A stretch of 64,000 nt of DNA from Cytobacillus depressus. Lineage in GTDB: Bacteria; Bacillota; Bacilli; Bacillales; Cytobacillaceae. Position numbers and translations under genes: made by a program. Of the stretch, positions 25,555 through 34,985 are shown piece after piece (within the stretch, counting starts at the first letter, position 1; each line of letters begins with the position of its first letter). Under the pieces are notes generated by a model. The model ran no database searches and had not been told where the DNA came from. It saw only the letters and a program-made list of their open reading frames with translations. The stretch lies in assembly GCF_008923245.1 (NCBI RefSeq), contig NZ_WBOS01000001.1:558001-622000 (forward strand). Reading direction: 5' to 3'.

Positions 25555-25935
25555 TTGGAATACATAATGATAGGCCTGCTAGCCTTTTCGCTGATTCTCC
25601 TTATTATTTCGGTGTTTATGAAAGACCCTTATAAAAGCATTCGTGAAGAATTAGACCAGCTCTCCATACAGCATATTCAAGATTTGTATATCGTAAAGAA
25701 AAAATTAAAAGTACTTGAAGAAGAGCTGCTTGTAAATGATGCTGATTTTCCTTTTCAGAGCTCCACTCAAACACCTACAGTAAAAAATCAAAAAAAGGAA
25801 ATTCATGAGATCATAAAGAACCAAGTATGTTCCTTAGTCCAACAAGGATTAACAGTGGAGCAAATTGCGAGGCAATCTTCCTTATCGCCTAGTGAGGTAG
25901 AATGGATCATATCTGAAAAGATGGGAAGAAGGTAA
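25555..25935 (+). CDS. yqzD: membrane-anchored HTH protein (YqzD-like)
   Basis: A TTG start at 25555 with TAGAGGTGAC upstream gives a 126-residue protein. It has one N-terminal transmembrane helix (MIGLLAFSLILLIISVFM), a coiled-coil region (ELDQLSIQHIQDLYIVKKKL) and a C-terminal HTH-like segment (GLTVEQIARQSSLSPSEVEW). It sits beside yqzC and the pst operon, as in B. subtilis. Function unknown. The in-frame ATG upstream at 25480 lacks a ribosome site. Confidence 0.78.
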   Translation: MEYIMIGLLAFSLILLIISVFMKDPYKSIREELDQLSIQHIQDLYIVKKKLKVLEEELLVNDADFPFQSSTQTPTVKNQKKEIHEIIKNQVCSLVQQGLTVEQIARQSSLSPSEVEWIISEKMGRR

Positions 25936-25939
25936 AAGT

Positions 25940-26407
25940 ATGAACAGAAGAAATACTCGTGCCTTTGCATTTGGTATCCTTGTTTCTGTAAGTATAATCG
26001 GATCATTCTATTTTTCGACGAAAAAAGATTCAGCTGGAGAACTTACGATTGAAAATGCAAAAGCTTTATTAACCGACGGTGAATACATCGTCTTGACGAA
26101 AGAACAATATCAGGTAATGGAGAAAGCAGGAATAGAAGCAACTAAGCAAGCTGAACCACCACAGCAAACCCCAGCCGCTCAAAAAACGGATGAAATCATT
26201 CCTAGTTTAAAGTTAGAAATTGTCAGTGGGATGGTCTCTCATGACATCGCCGCTTTACTAGAGAGAGAAAAAATCATTGATGATGGAGATCATTTTGAAA
26301 CATATCTTGAGGAAAATGGCTATAATAAAAGAATTCAGCTTGGAACGTTTGATTTGAAACCTGACATGAGCTACAAACAAATTGCCAAAATCATCACAAA
26401 AAGCTAA
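25940..26407 (+). CDS. yqzC: YqzC-like membrane-anchored protein with MltG/YceG-type C-terminus
   Basis: The 155-residue protein has a basic N-terminus and one membrane helix (FAFGILVSVSIIGSFYF), a Pro/Gln-rich linker (residues 65-85) and a C-terminal segment. That segment, SHDIAALLEREKIIDDGDHFE and following, resembles the LysM-like/YceG N-terminal fold of the MltG family without the catalytic domain. It follows yqzD by four bases. The stop codon is inside the 5' arm of a terminator now split by the IS element. Confidence 0.78.
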   Translation: MNRRNTRAFAFGILVSVSIIGSFYFSTKKDSAGELTIENAKALLTDGEYIVLTKEQYQVMEKAGIEATKQAEPPQQTPAAQKTDEIIPSLKLEIVSGMVSHDIAALLEREKIIDDGDHFETYLEENGYNKRIQLGTFDLKPDMSYKQIAKIITKS

Positions 26408-26411
26408 AGGT
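26398..26411. terminator. left half of a terminator hairpin interrupted by the IS
   Basis: AAAAAGCTAAAGGT here and ACCCTTTAGCTTTTT at 27867-27881 are the two arms of a hairpin with loop TGCA or similar. Removing the IS and one copy of the GCA duplication restores a symmetric terminator between convergent yqzC and phoU. Confidence 0.8.
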
Positions 26412-26445
26412 GCATGATCTGACCCAATAAAGTTAGACAAAAAGT

Positions 26446-27255
26446 TTAGGCTGCTTTCAAGATCTGAGTCCGGTATTCAACTGGGCTTAGATCTTTTAAT
26501 TTTGCCTTCATTCGCTTGTGATTGTAATAATAAATATAATCTTCCAATTCTCGTTCGAAATGTTCCATACTCTCAAATTCTTGTAAATAGAGTAGTTCAG
26601 ACTTTAATAAGCCAAAGAAATTTTCCATGACTGCGTTGTCTAAACAATTACCCTTACGGGACATACTCTGCCGTATTCCGTGTTCCTTTAATTTATTTTG
26701 ATATTTCCTCATCTGATAATGCCAGCCTTGATCTGAATGGAGGACGACTTCATCTTCAGGTTGTATTCTTTTCACTGCTTCATCTAGCATATCTCCAACA
26801 AGAGAATAAACAGGACGGTCCAAAACTTTATACGCAATTATTTCTCCATTACACAAATCTAAAACAGGCGACAAATAACGTTTTTCCCCAAATAAATGAA
26901 ACTCTGTAACATCGGTTACCCATTTTTCATTCATGTTGTTTGCACGGAAATTACGATTCAATAAATTAGGTGCCATTTTGCCTACTGTTCCGCAATACGA
27001 ACGGTATTTTTTTATACGTACTTCGCATTTTAAGCCCATCACTTTCATTAAACGATTAATTGTCTTTGGATCATGGTGAATATTCATTTTCGCTAATTGT
27101 TTGGTGATACGCCGGTAACCATAACGTCCTTTGTGCTCATGATAAATAGCTTCAATCGCTATTTTTACCTTTGCATATTTATCTTCACAACTTAATCGTT
27201 TTTCCCAGTAATAATATGTACTACGTGGAATGTCTGCGACTTTAACTAATTCCAC
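26446..27255 (-). CDS. IS3-family transposase OrfB (DDE integrase)
   Basis: This frame has an HTH_21-type N-terminus and an rve integrase core. The DDE triad is visible as [18 protein letters not shown] and [14 protein letters not shown], with HSDQG typical of IS150. The GTG at 27255 is the listed start, but the frame is open further upstream ([13 protein letters not shown]), one base back from orfA. Full-length transposase should therefore come from a -1 frameshift from orfA. Because orfA is interrupted, production of the fusion is doubtful. Confidence 0.92.
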   Translation of the reverse strand: MELVKVADIPRSTYYYWEKRLSCEDKYAKVKIAIEAIYHEHKGRYGYRRITKQLAKMNIHHDPKTINRLMKVMGLKCEVRIKKYRSYCGTVGKMAPNLLNRNFRANNMNEKWVTDVTEFHLFGEKRYLSPVLDLCNGEIIAYKVLDRPVYSLVGDMLDEAVKRIQPEDEVVLHSDQGWHYQMRKYQNKLKEHGIRQSMSRKGNCLDNAVMENFFGLLKSELLYLQEFESMEHFERELEDYIYYYNHKRMKAKLKDLSPVEYRTQILKAA

Positions 27256-27284
27256 TACATCAAATTCATCCTTTAGTTCAAAAA

Positions 27285-27811
27285 TTACTTGCGCTTTAAT
27301 TTTGTTTGTAATTTTTCCTGTTCTCGAACTAAAGCGTTCAACTTTTTTAAATAGGCATTCTCCATACGTAAGCGCTCATTTTCAGCTCGTAGAGCTTCAA
27401 TCGACCCTTGAACCGGTGGTTGTTGTTCTTTGTTTAGTTTTGATACTTCTTTCATGGATGGACGCCCCTTTTTCTTTGATTTTAGGGCATCACCCCCCCC
27501 CCCCCAGCTTCAAAACCCTTTCTCCAATTTCGGATCATGCCTGGTGAAGAAATATTAAAAATGGCAGCTGTGTTATAAGAAGATGTACCCGTTTCGTTCA
27601 TATAATTGAGTACATTAAGTTTATACTCCGTAGAATAATTTGTATAGGGCTTAATAAATGCTTCTATACCGTGCTGTTCATAAAGTCTAACCCATCCACT
27701 TAATATTGTAGGACTAACTTTTACTTCTCCCGCAATTATTTCAATACTTTCATTTCCTTCTAAATACCTTAATGCAATTTGTATCTTTTCTTCGGTTGTA
27801 AATTTGGCCAC
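27285..27811 (-). pseudogene. IS150-type orfA disrupted by a 13-G tract
   Basis: The frame starts MAKFTTEEKIQIALRYLEG with two helix-turn-helix segments. After NWRKGFEAG it meets 13 consecutive G (plus-strand C at 27493-27505), then stops at TAA (27482-27484). In the next frame the expected OrfA continues: DALKSKKKGRPSMKKEVSK, with a leucine-zipper segment [18 protein letters not shown], to TAA at 27285. A tract of 11 or 14 G would join the two. It may be a null mutation, a slippage switch or a base-calling error. Confidence 0.85.
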
Positions 27812-27866
27812 AAAAACACCCCGTAAATGTTAGTTTCTTGTCTAACATTTACGGGGCAGATCAGCA

Positions 27867-27881
27867 ACCCTTTAGCTTTTT
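27867..27881. terminator. right half of the terminator interrupted by the IS
   Basis: ACCCTTTAGCTTTTT is the complementary arm of 26398-26411. The T run would still allow partial function only if the two arms could pair across the IS. Confidence 0.75.
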
Positions 27882-27890
27882 AATTGATCA

Positions 27891-28547
27891 TTAGTTCAAA
27901 TCATATTGTCGTCCTTTTACAAGGTATAAAATACTTTCTGCAATGTTTGTGATATGGTCTGCCGATCTTTCTAGGTATCTACAAATAAATGATAGCTGTA
28001 AAATTTGCGGCAAATATTCTGGCTTTTGCATATTAATTTGCATTAAATCCCTGATTGTCTCTCCATATAAATCATCAACCTTGTCATCCATCTCAGCAAG
28101 TTTTTTTGCTTTTACAATGTCTTCATCATTAAAAGACTCTAAAGATAATCTTAACATTTCTAAAGTAATCTTGTGCATTTCTTTAATATGAACAATTGGC
28201 TTTACTAACGGCTCCGAGCCAATTCGAATTGTTGATTTCGCAATATTTACTGCGAAATCAGCTATTCTCTCAATATTAGTTGCAATTTTAATCGCTACAA
28301 TAATCCTGCGGAGATCAATGGCGACTGGCTGCTGTCTCGCAATTAACAGTATCGCAAAATCATTTATTTCTTCATACATCAGATTCGCATTAGCATCATT
28401 ATCAATGATTTCAAGAGCCAGCTCAAGATCTTGATTTTCTAAAGCGATAATGGATTGGGTCAATGCTTTTTCCGCAAAATTACCAATTTCTAATAATTTT
28501 CCTTGTAATTCTTTTAATTCAACATCAAATTTTTCACGAACTGACAT
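27891..28547 (-). CDS. phoU: phosphate transport regulator PhoU
   Basis: The 218-residue all-helical protein starts MSVREKFDVELKELQ and has two PhoU repeats with metal-binding patterns (NIERIADFAVNIAK and LERSADHITNIAES). PhoU links the Pst transporter to the sensor kinase PhoR and dampens uptake. It is last in the pst operon. B. subtilis 168 lacks a phoU in its pst operon, so this layout is closer to that of other Bacillaceae. ATG at 28547 with AAGGGAGA upstream. Confidence 0.95.
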   Translation of the reverse strand: MSVREKFDVELKELQGKLLEIGNFAEKALTQSIIALENQDLELALEIIDNDANANLMYEEINDFAILLIARQQPVAIDLRRIIVAIKIATNIERIADFAVNIAKSTIRIGSEPLVKPIVHIKEMHKITLEMLRLSLESFNDEDIVKAKKLAEMDDKVDDLYGETIRDLMQINMQKPEYLPQILQLSFICRYLERSADHITNIAESILYLVKGRQYDLN

Positions 28548-28569
28548 GACTTTATATCTCCCTTCCCAA

Positions 28570-29397
28570 TTAGCCGAATCTTCCTGTAATATAGTCCTCT
28601 GTTCTTTTATCCGATGGCATGGAGAAAATTTTATCCGTATCGGCATATTCGATTACTTCCCCATTTAGGAAGAAAGCTGTTTTATCAGAAATACGAGCTG
28701 CCTGCTGCATATTATGTGTAACGATAATAATGCTGAATTCCTTCTTTAACTCTTGTACAAGTTCCTCAACTTTTAATGTTGAAATCGGATCAAGTGCAGA
28801 GGTTGGTTCATCCATTAAAATGACATCTGGCTCAATGGCTAAACAGCGGGCAATACATAGGCGTTGCTGCTGTCCGCCAGAAAGTCCATAGGCGTTTTGA
28901 TGTAATCTGTCCTTTACCTCATCCCAAATGGCCGCACCTTTTAAGCTTTCCTCGACAATTTGATCGAGGATCTTTTTGTCACGAATACCATGAATCTTTG
29001 GTCCATAGGCTACATTCTCATAGATGGATTTAGGAAATGGGTTCGGTTTTTGAAATACCATTCCCACCTTTGTGCGTAATTCTTCTACCCCATAAGATTT
29101 ATCAAAAATATTTCTCCCGCGGTATGAAATTTCTCCTGATGTTCTAACGATCGGAACGAGTTCAATCATGCGATTCAATGTTTTAATATACGTGGATTTC
29201 CCGCAGCCGGAAGGACCAATAATTGCGGTCACTTCATTCTCATAAATATCTAGATTTATATTTTTCAGTGCGTGGTTTTCTCCATACCATAAATTAAGCT
29301 GGTCTGTTTTATAAACGATATTTTTATTTACAGTTTCATTCTGACTGTTCTTACCTTGAACCATACGTACCTTTTGTCTTTCCATTGTTGCTGTCAT
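28570..29397 (-). CDS. pstB: phosphate ABC transporter ATP-binding protein PstB
   Basis: The 275-residue ATPase has Walker [10 protein letters not shown] (residues 61-69), the PstB-typical [18 protein letters not shown], the signature [18 protein letters not shown] and Walker [14 protein letters not shown]. It energises phosphate import through PstC/PstA. Only one pstB is present, while B. subtilis has two. ATG with AAAGGGG upstream. Confidence 0.97.
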   Translation of the reverse strand: MTATMERQKVRMVQGKNSQNETVNKNIVYKTDQLNLWYGENHALKNINLDIYENEVTAIIGPSGCGKSTYIKTLNRMIELVPIVRTSGEISYRGRNIFDKSYGVEELRTKVGMVFQKPNPFPKSIYENVAYGPKIHGIRDKKILDQIVEESLKGAAIWDEVKDRLHQNAYGLSGGQQQRLCIARCLAIEPDVILMDEPTSALDPISTLKVEELVQELKKEFSIIIVTHNMQQAARISDKTAFFLNGEVIEYADTDKIFSMPSDKRTEDYITGRFG

Positions 29398-29434
29398 TTT
29401 TTTATTCCCCTTTCATCCAATGAATCCGTTAAAC

Positions 29435-30313
29435 CTAATATCTTTTATGAAACTTATTCCGTATTAATACAGCTATTGAATTCATGATTATCAGCATTAG
29501 AAGCAATACGATAATTCCTGCCGCCGCCAATTCTTGGAACGCAGCTTGCGGCCTCCCTGTCCAGTTGTATATTTGCATTGGCAATACTGTAAACATGTCA
29601 AAAACTGATTTTGGCAAAAACGCTAGGAATAATGGCAGCCCTAGAACGACTAATGGTGCTGTCTCACCTATAGCCCTTGATAATGCTAGAATACCACCTG
29701 TTAATATGCCTGGAATAGCAGCTGGTAAGACTACTCGAACGATTGTCTGCCATTTTGTCGCTCCCATTCCGTAAGAAGCCTCTCTTAATTGCTTTGGAAC
29801 AGATTTTATTGCTTCCTGTGAAGCAACAATAATGACTGGGAGAACTAGCAAGCTCATCGTTAAACCTGCAGCTAACACACTAGTTCCAAGGGCAAGTGCA
29901 CGTACGAAAACCGTCAATCCTAAAAGTCCAAATACAATAGAAGGAACACCTGCAAGGTTGGAAATATTAATTTGAATAAAACTTGTAAATCGATTTTTCT
30001 TTGCGTATTCCTCTAAATAAATTGCTGTTCCAACGCCTAATAATAAAGTTATAGGCGTTACAACCCCCATAAGCCAAATTGTACCGATTAGGGCTGGTTT
30101 AATACCTGCCAATTCAGCTTTACGTGAGGGGAGATTTTGCAAAAATTGCAAATTAAGATGACCAATTCCTTGAGTGAATATCCGATATAGTAAAATCCCT
30201 AATACTAACAAGCCGAACATTGTTGCCATCAAAAATAAGGCTTTAAAAAATGTGTTTATTATTAATCTTGGTTTCATTCGTTTAATAACAGTAGTATGAT
30301 TGATCATTTTCAT
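29435..30313 (-). CDS. pstA: phosphate ABC transporter permease PstA
   Basis: The 292-residue permease has six membrane helices and the coupling motif region ASYGMGATKWQTIVRVVLPAA. It forms the membrane channel with PstC. The start ATG follows the pstC stop directly (TAAATG), and its ribosome site GGAGG lies in the last codons of pstC, so the two are translationally coupled. Confidence 0.96.
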   Translation of the reverse strand: MKMINHTTVIKRMKPRLIINTFFKALFLMATMFGLLVLGILLYRIFTQGIGHLNLQFLQNLPSRKAELAGIKPALIGTIWLMGVVTPITLLLGVGTAIYLEEYAKKNRFTSFIQINISNLAGVPSIVFGLLGLTVFVRALALGTSVLAAGLTMSLLVLPVIIVASQEAIKSVPKQLREASYGMGATKWQTIVRVVLPAAIPGILTGGILALSRAIGETAPLVVLGLPLFLAFLPKSVFDMFTVLPMQIYNWTGRPQAAFQELAAAGIIVLLLMLIIMNSIAVLIRNKFHKRY

Positions 30314-31264
30314 TTAATATTCCTCCCTGAAACGACGAGAGATGTATTGAGCAAATAGGTTCATTACTAATGTAAACAAGAAAAGTGTAAATCCAACGGC
30401 ATAAATACTGTAATAGATAGTCGTTTGATAGCCTGCATCACCTTGGCTAATTTGCACGATATAAGCAGTCATTGTTTGGATTGAACTTGTCACATCCCAA
30501 TTTAAATTTGGCGTCGATCCCCCAGCAACTGCGACAATCATTGTTTCCCCTATAGCCCTTGATACTGCGAGAACAATCGAAGCCATAATGCCAGAAATCG
30601 CTGCAGGCAGGACAACTTTTAAGGATACTTCTAGCTTTGTTGAACCTAATGCAAGTGCCCCTTCACGCATGGAATTGGGCACTGAAACAAGTGCGTCTTC
30701 AGAAAGTGAGGCAATCATCGGAATAATCATGATTCCAATCACAATACCCGGACTTAAAGCATTAAAAATTTCAAGAGAAGGAATAATTTCTCTTAACATC
30801 GGAGTAACAAAGGTCAAAGCAAAGAATCCATATACAATCGTCGGAATTCCAGCTAAAACCTCCAATATCGGTTTAATAAATCTACGTGTTTTATCAGACG
30901 CATATTCACTCAAGAAAATGGCAGATGCTAATCCAATCGGCACAGCGACGATTGCAGCAATCAGCGTAACTTTTAACGTACCTGAAACAAGTGGCAATAT
31001 CCCATACGACCCCTGAGCTTCCGAGAATGGATACCATTTCTGCGAAGTAAGAAACTCAACAATAGATACTCTCCCAAAAAAAGTAAATGTTTCAAATACC
31101 AATGTAAGTACAATTCCAAGTGTTGTTAATACGGATACAACAGCAACAAATAACAAAAGATATGGAACAAATTTTTCAATCATTGAGCTTGTGCTTCTCT
31201 TTTGTTTTTTTGCTTGTATCATATCCTGTACAGATATCTTTGATGTTGAATCTTGAAAAGCCAA
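30314..31264 (-). CDS. pstC: phosphate ABC transporter permease PstC
   Basis: The 316-residue permease has six membrane helices, the GSYGILPLVSGTLKVTLIA block near residue 90 and the coupling region ALALGSTKLEVSLKVVLPAA. TTG is the start codon (31264), with AAAGGGG nine bases upstream. It lies between pstS and pstA in the operon. Confidence 0.95.
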   Translation of the reverse strand: MAFQDSTSKISVQDMIQAKKQKRSTSSMIEKFVPYLLLFVAVVSVLTTLGIVLTLVFETFTFFGRVSIVEFLTSQKWYPFSEAQGSYGILPLVSGTLKVTLIAAIVAVPIGLASAIFLSEYASDKTRRFIKPILEVLAGIPTIVYGFFALTFVTPMLREIIPSLEIFNALSPGIVIGIMIIPMIASLSEDALVSVPNSMREGALALGSTKLEVSLKVVLPAAISGIMASIVLAVSRAIGETMIVAVAGGSTPNLNWDVTSSIQTMTAYIVQISQGDAGYQTTIYYSIYAVGFTLFLFTLVMNLFAQYISRRFREEY

Positions 31265-31337
31265 AATGAAAAACCCCTTTCATCCAATAGCAAGATGAGA
31301 AGCACACACTGCGCTTCCCATCATTCAGTTTTAAAGC

Positions 31338-32324
31338 TTATTTAAGACCTTGTAATGTTTCTAAATCCTTTTTATAGTCTTCATCACTTAATTTCACGTA
31401 TCCAACAGATTCAGAAAGCTCAGCAGCATTTTCTAGCGTATATTTTAGAAATTCATATACTTCTTCTTTCTTCACTGATTCGTCCTTTACATAAGTGAAT
31501 AATGGGCGTGATAACGGAGAATAGTCTCCACTTTCAATTGATTCGTGTGTTGGTTCCACAGGACCGTTTCCATTATCAATAGGTACAACTTTTAATTTAT
31601 CTTTGTTTTCTGCGTAGTAAGCAAAACCAAAATAGCCAATTGCATTTTTGTCTCCAGAAATCCCTTGAACAAGAACGTTTGGAGCAGCTGAAAGTGTTGC
31701 TTTTTCAACAAGTGGTTGTTTCTCTAGAATGACTTCATCAAAATAGTCGAAAGTACCGTTGTCTGTTGATGGCGAATAAAATTTGATTTCTTCATCTGGC
31801 CATCCTGGACGAATATCAGACCATTTTTTTACTGTTCCATCTTCTAACCACATTTTCTGTAATTCATCTACTGTTAAATAGTCAACCCAATCATTATCTT
31901 TGTTAACAACAACTGATAGACCGTCACTTGCTAATTTAAACTCAGTAAATTTAATTCCCTTTTCTTCTAATTGAGCTTTCTCTTCATCCTTTACTGGACG
32001 GGAAGCATTAGCGAAATCTGTACTACCACCGATAAACGCTTTAAAGCCACCGCCTGTACCAGACGTTCCAACAGCAACCTTCACGCCAGGTTGTGCCATT
32101 CCAAACTCTTCAACAACAGCTTCCATAATTGGGTACACTGTAGTAGAACCATCTATATTAATTTCACCTTGAAGTTGCTTATTTTCTTCACCAGCTTGCT
32201 CTGTCTTATTCTCGTCTGTTTGAGAGCCATTAGATGTACCATTTCCTGATGCACCACAAGCTGCAGTAAATGCTAGCACTGCCCCAATCATTGTTGATAG
32301 CGCTAAGTACTTGAAGCTTTTCAT
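31338..32324 (-). CDS. pstS: phosphate-binding lipoprotein PstS
   Basis: The 328-residue lipoprotein has a signal peptide with the lipobox FTAAC (Cys23), an acidic linker and a PBP-like phosphate-binding domain. The phosphate-contact motifs INIDGSTTVYPI and VGTSGTGGGFKAFI are present. It captures phosphate outside the membrane for PstCAB. It is the first gene of the operon, and Pho boxes lie upstream at 32386-32449. Confidence 0.96.
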   Translation of the reverse strand: MKSFKYLALSTMIGAVLAFTAACGASGNGTSNGSQTDENKTEQAGEENKQLQGEINIDGSTTVYPIMEAVVEEFGMAQPGVKVAVGTSGTGGGFKAFIGGSTDFANASRPVKDEEKAQLEEKGIKFTEFKLASDGLSVVVNKDNDWVDYLTVDELQKMWLEDGTVKKWSDIRPGWPDEEIKFYSPSTDNGTFDYFDEVILEKQPLVEKATLSAAPNVLVQGISGDKNAIGYFGFAYYAENKDKLKVVPIDNGNGPVEPTHESIESGDYSPLSRPLFTYVKDESVKKEEVYEFLKYTLENAAELSESVGYVKLSDEDYKKDLETLQGLK

Positions 32325-32385
32325 TTCTTTATTCCCCCTAAGAGATTAGTTGTTTTGTCCTACATGTATTAGAATAAGGGATAAC

Positions 32386-32449
32386 TGTAAATATGGTTTT
32401 AACGGAATGTAAAGGTTTTGTAAATTGCGGTGAAAGATGTGTAAATTTG
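32386..32449 (-). promoter_or_regulatory. array of Pho boxes upstream of pstS
   Basis: On the minus strand TTTACA-like hexamers recur about every 11 bases: TTTACA, TTTCAC, TTTACA, TTTACA, TTAAAA, TTTACA. This fits the PhoP binding pattern TT(A/T/C)ACA with 4-6 base spacers. Direct control of pst by PhoPR under phosphate starvation is therefore very likely. The -10 box may lie in TATTCTAATAC just downstream. Confidence 0.8.
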
Positions 32450-32514
32450 TCGAATAAAGAAGAAAATCTAAAATTATAGTACGCCAAACAAAGCATTATT
32501 ATTCAAATAAAAAT

Positions 32515-32557
32515 AAAACAAGCCTGCCCCTTCAATATAAAGGTGACAGGCTTGTTT
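32515..32557 (-). terminator. terminator after pbpA
   Basis: AAACAAGCCTG and CAGGCTTGTTT form a perfect 11-bp stem, with T-rich sequence on the minus strand after it. It closes the pbpA transcript. Confidence 0.85.
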
Positions 32558-32567
32558 CTTAAATTAC

Positions 32568-34724
32568 TTATTGTCCATTTTCTTGGACTGACTCTTCCAC
32601 ACTATTATTTTCGATGTCTTTATTTCCCATTTGCCGCTGTTTCTTTAACTCAAAATAAGTGTCCATGACACGCTGACCAATCGTTAAATTGGCAGAGTGT
32701 CCTTTCCCTCCTTGATATGCCCAAGGAACGAGTACGGCCATAGCTATTTCCGGATTTTCTGCTGGTGCATAGCCGACAAGAGTTAAGTTAATAACCTCTG
32801 GTGGTTCTTTACCAAATTTCTTACGTTCAGGTCCGTCATAGAATGCTTGAGCAGTTCCAGTCTTACCTGCTGGTTTATATTCTTTAGAGCCGAAATAAGC
32901 ATATGCTGTACCGCCCGGCTCTTGATAAACTCTTCGGAAACCTTCTTGTACCCGTTTAAACCATTCATCCTCTGCATCCACATGATTCAAAACTTTAGGC
33001 TGAATTTCTTGGACAATTGGACCAAACTCGTGATTATCTAATAATGGCTCACGAATTTCTTTAACCATATGGGGCTCCATTCGGTTTCCCCCGTTAGCAA
33101 TTGTAGAAACATACTGCGCTAATTGCATATTTGAATACGTATCAAACTGGCCGATCGATAAATCTAGTAAAAGTCCAGGGAAGTTTCCATAATTACCTTT
33201 ATAACCAATTGTCTCATTAGGCAAATCAATCCCCGTACGGACTCCTAATCCAAATTGGGCAAAGGAATCCCTGAAAGTCGTAAATCCTTTATCTAATTTT
33301 AATGGAAGGGGTGCATTTGGAATATAAGTTCCTTCCCCAATTCTTATCGCGGTGAGAAACATATAAACGTTGGAAGAATACTTAAGTGCATTAATATCAT
33401 TAACAGACCCCAGATTTTTCCATGATTTCTTCGGCGGTGTTCTGCTGATTAGGATAGGAGTATCATAAAATGTTGTACCAGGCTTAATAACTCCCGTTTT
33501 ATATCCTGTAATAATTGTAGCCCCTTTAATAGCAGAACCTACGTTGTAACTCGTTGTAATATTCCCTAATGCATCATCTTGCATCTCGCTCTTGCCAGTC
33601 TTTTCATCTTTAACAATTCTCTTCCCAGCCATTGTTAAAATTTCACCCGTATGCGGATCCATCAAAACAACATAAGCCCGATCAAGCAATCCCGTTCCAG
33701 CTTTAGCTTTCGCGTCTTTTAATTCTTCTTCAAGTACTTTTTCAACAGCTACTTGCAAATCCATGTCAATGCTCAAAACGAGATCCATTCCTCGTTTTCC
33801 CTCTGTTATCGGAATCGTCTCAAGAACATTACCTGATTTGTCAGTTACGTTTTTCACTTTTGCTTTTTGGCCATGCAGCACATCTTCATACTGCATTTCA
33901 ATATAGCTTTTTCCTACTCGTTCATTGCGGCTATAATCTCTCGCTAAATAATAATCAAGCTGTTCTGCAGGAAGCCCTTCGTCAGAATCGGTCACTTTAC
34001 CGAGAACTGATCGTAAAGTAGATCCAAATGAATAGGCTCTTTCCCAATCTGTTGTTGTATCCACGCCAGGAAGCAGCTGTAGGTTTTCACTAACGACTGC
34101 AAACTCTTCAGGTGTTACATTTTTATTTTTGACGATTTGTGGTGTCAAAGCATACCCGCTTATAAATTCTCTATAGATGGCGATAATTTCTAGATCATCC
34201 TTGGTGAGCTCATTTAAGTCTTTCTCCGTTATACCTTCAAGTGTTAATCGATATATTTCTTTATCTAATTCCTTCCCTTCAAATTTCTCCTTTAATTTGT
34301 CCTTCTCCTTTTGCGAAACCTTTTCATCGGCTCGTTCTGGATTTAAATAAATCCAATAATCCTTTTTGTCTCTCTCTTGCACTTTACTTGTGTCTTTGTC
34401 AATGAGTTTAGCAAGCTTCGCCGCTACTTGAATCATTTCATCTTGCTTTGCTCCACGATTCGTATAGGTAATGGCATTTTGCGGAGTATTATCAACTATT
34501 ACCTTCCCTGTGCGATCGAACATTTTTCCTCTTGGAACAGGATTATTGACCGTTATATCTTCAGTCCGTTCTATTTCTCGCCGATAATCATCACCATAAA
34601 CAATTTGGACAACGCCTAATCGAAGAACTAATACCGAAAACAATAAAAACACAATAAAAAATAAAATGTTCAGCCGAAAGGGAACATGTGACTTTTTTTT
34701 CTTTTTCTTTTTGTTCAATTTCAA
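32568..34724 (-). CDS. pbpA: class B penicillin-binding protein (PBP2A-type transpeptidase)
   Basis: The 718-residue protein has a lysine-rich cytosolic start, one membrane helix (residues 17-37), a dimerisation domain and a transpeptidase domain. The catalytic motifs are SAIK (near residue 395), SSN (KYSSNVYM, near 450) and KTG (AGKTGTAQAF, near 620). It cross-links side-wall peptidoglycan in rod-shaped cells, as B. subtilis PbpA does. The start is TTG with AAAGGAAG upstream. Confidence 0.94.
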   Translation of the reverse strand: MKLNKKKKKKKSHVPFRLNILFFIVFLLFSVLVLRLGVVQIVYGDDYRREIERTEDITVNNPVPRGKMFDRTGKVIVDNTPQNAITYTNRGAKQDEMIQVAAKLAKLIDKDTSKVQERDKKDYWIYLNPERADEKVSQKEKDKLKEKFEGKELDKEIYRLTLEGITEKDLNELTKDDLEIIAIYREFISGYALTPQIVKNKNVTPEEFAVVSENLQLLPGVDTTTDWERAYSFGSTLRSVLGKVTDSDEGLPAEQLDYYLARDYSRNERVGKSYIEMQYEDVLHGQKAKVKNVTDKSGNVLETIPITEGKRGMDLVLSIDMDLQVAVEKVLEEELKDAKAKAGTGLLDRAYVVLMDPHTGEILTMAGKRIVKDEKTGKSEMQDDALGNITTSYNVGSAIKGATIITGYKTGVIKPGTTFYDTPILISRTPPKKSWKNLGSVNDINALKYSSNVYMFLTAIRIGEGTYIPNAPLPLKLDKGFTTFRDSFAQFGLGVRTGIDLPNETIGYKGNYGNFPGLLLDLSIGQFDTYSNMQLAQYVSTIANGGNRMEPHMVKEIREPLLDNHEFGPIVQEIQPKVLNHVDAEDEWFKRVQEGFRRVYQEPGGTAYAYFGSKEYKPAGKTGTAQAFYDGPERKKFGKEPPEVINLTLVGYAPAENPEIAMAVLVPWAYQGGKGHSANLTIGQRVMDTYFELKKQRQMGNKDIENNSVEESVQENGQ

Positions 34725-34865
34725 TCGACACTTCCTTTGAAACAGAGTTTCTTCATACTTATCTAATTCTATTCTATAAGATATCAGTGAAATATTCTAG
34801 GAAGAACCTATTTTAGGATGAAACAATATTTGTCAACAGCTTTTAAAGGTACATTGAAAAAGAGA

Positions 34866-34985
34866 AAAGCGGAAGCGCCTTGTTCACCCCCGACAAGCAC
34901 AAGACAAGCCTCACGGAAAGGTGTTATTTACCTTTCTGGGAGGATTGGCTTGTGACCTCGAGGGGGTAGGCGCTGGAGCTAGACA
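34866..34985. repeat. family A palindromic repeat, copy 6
   Basis: This is a near-consensus copy from AGCGGAAGCGCCTTGTTCAC to GGTAGGCGCTGGAGCTAGAC. It lies between pbpA (divergent side) and the terminator of yqgE. Confidence 0.93.

Larger units (their letters stand above)
26415..27863. mobile_element. IS3-family (IS150-type) insertion sequence, 1449 bp
   Basis: The ends are imperfect inverted repeats: TGATCTGACCCAATAAAGTT on the left, and the reverse complement of the right end reads TGATCTGCCCCGTAAATGTT. Both continue into TTAGACAA. A 3-bp direct repeat GCA flanks the element (26412-26414 and 27864-27866), as expected for this group. It holds orfB and a broken orfA on the minus strand. The insertion point is the loop of a terminator hairpin. 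Confidence 0.93.

Noticed and set aside
26415..27863. Treating the IS as part of a composite transposon or genomic island
   Set aside because: Only one copy is present, both flanks are conserved backbone (yqzC and phoU), and the 3-bp duplication shows a simple insertion.
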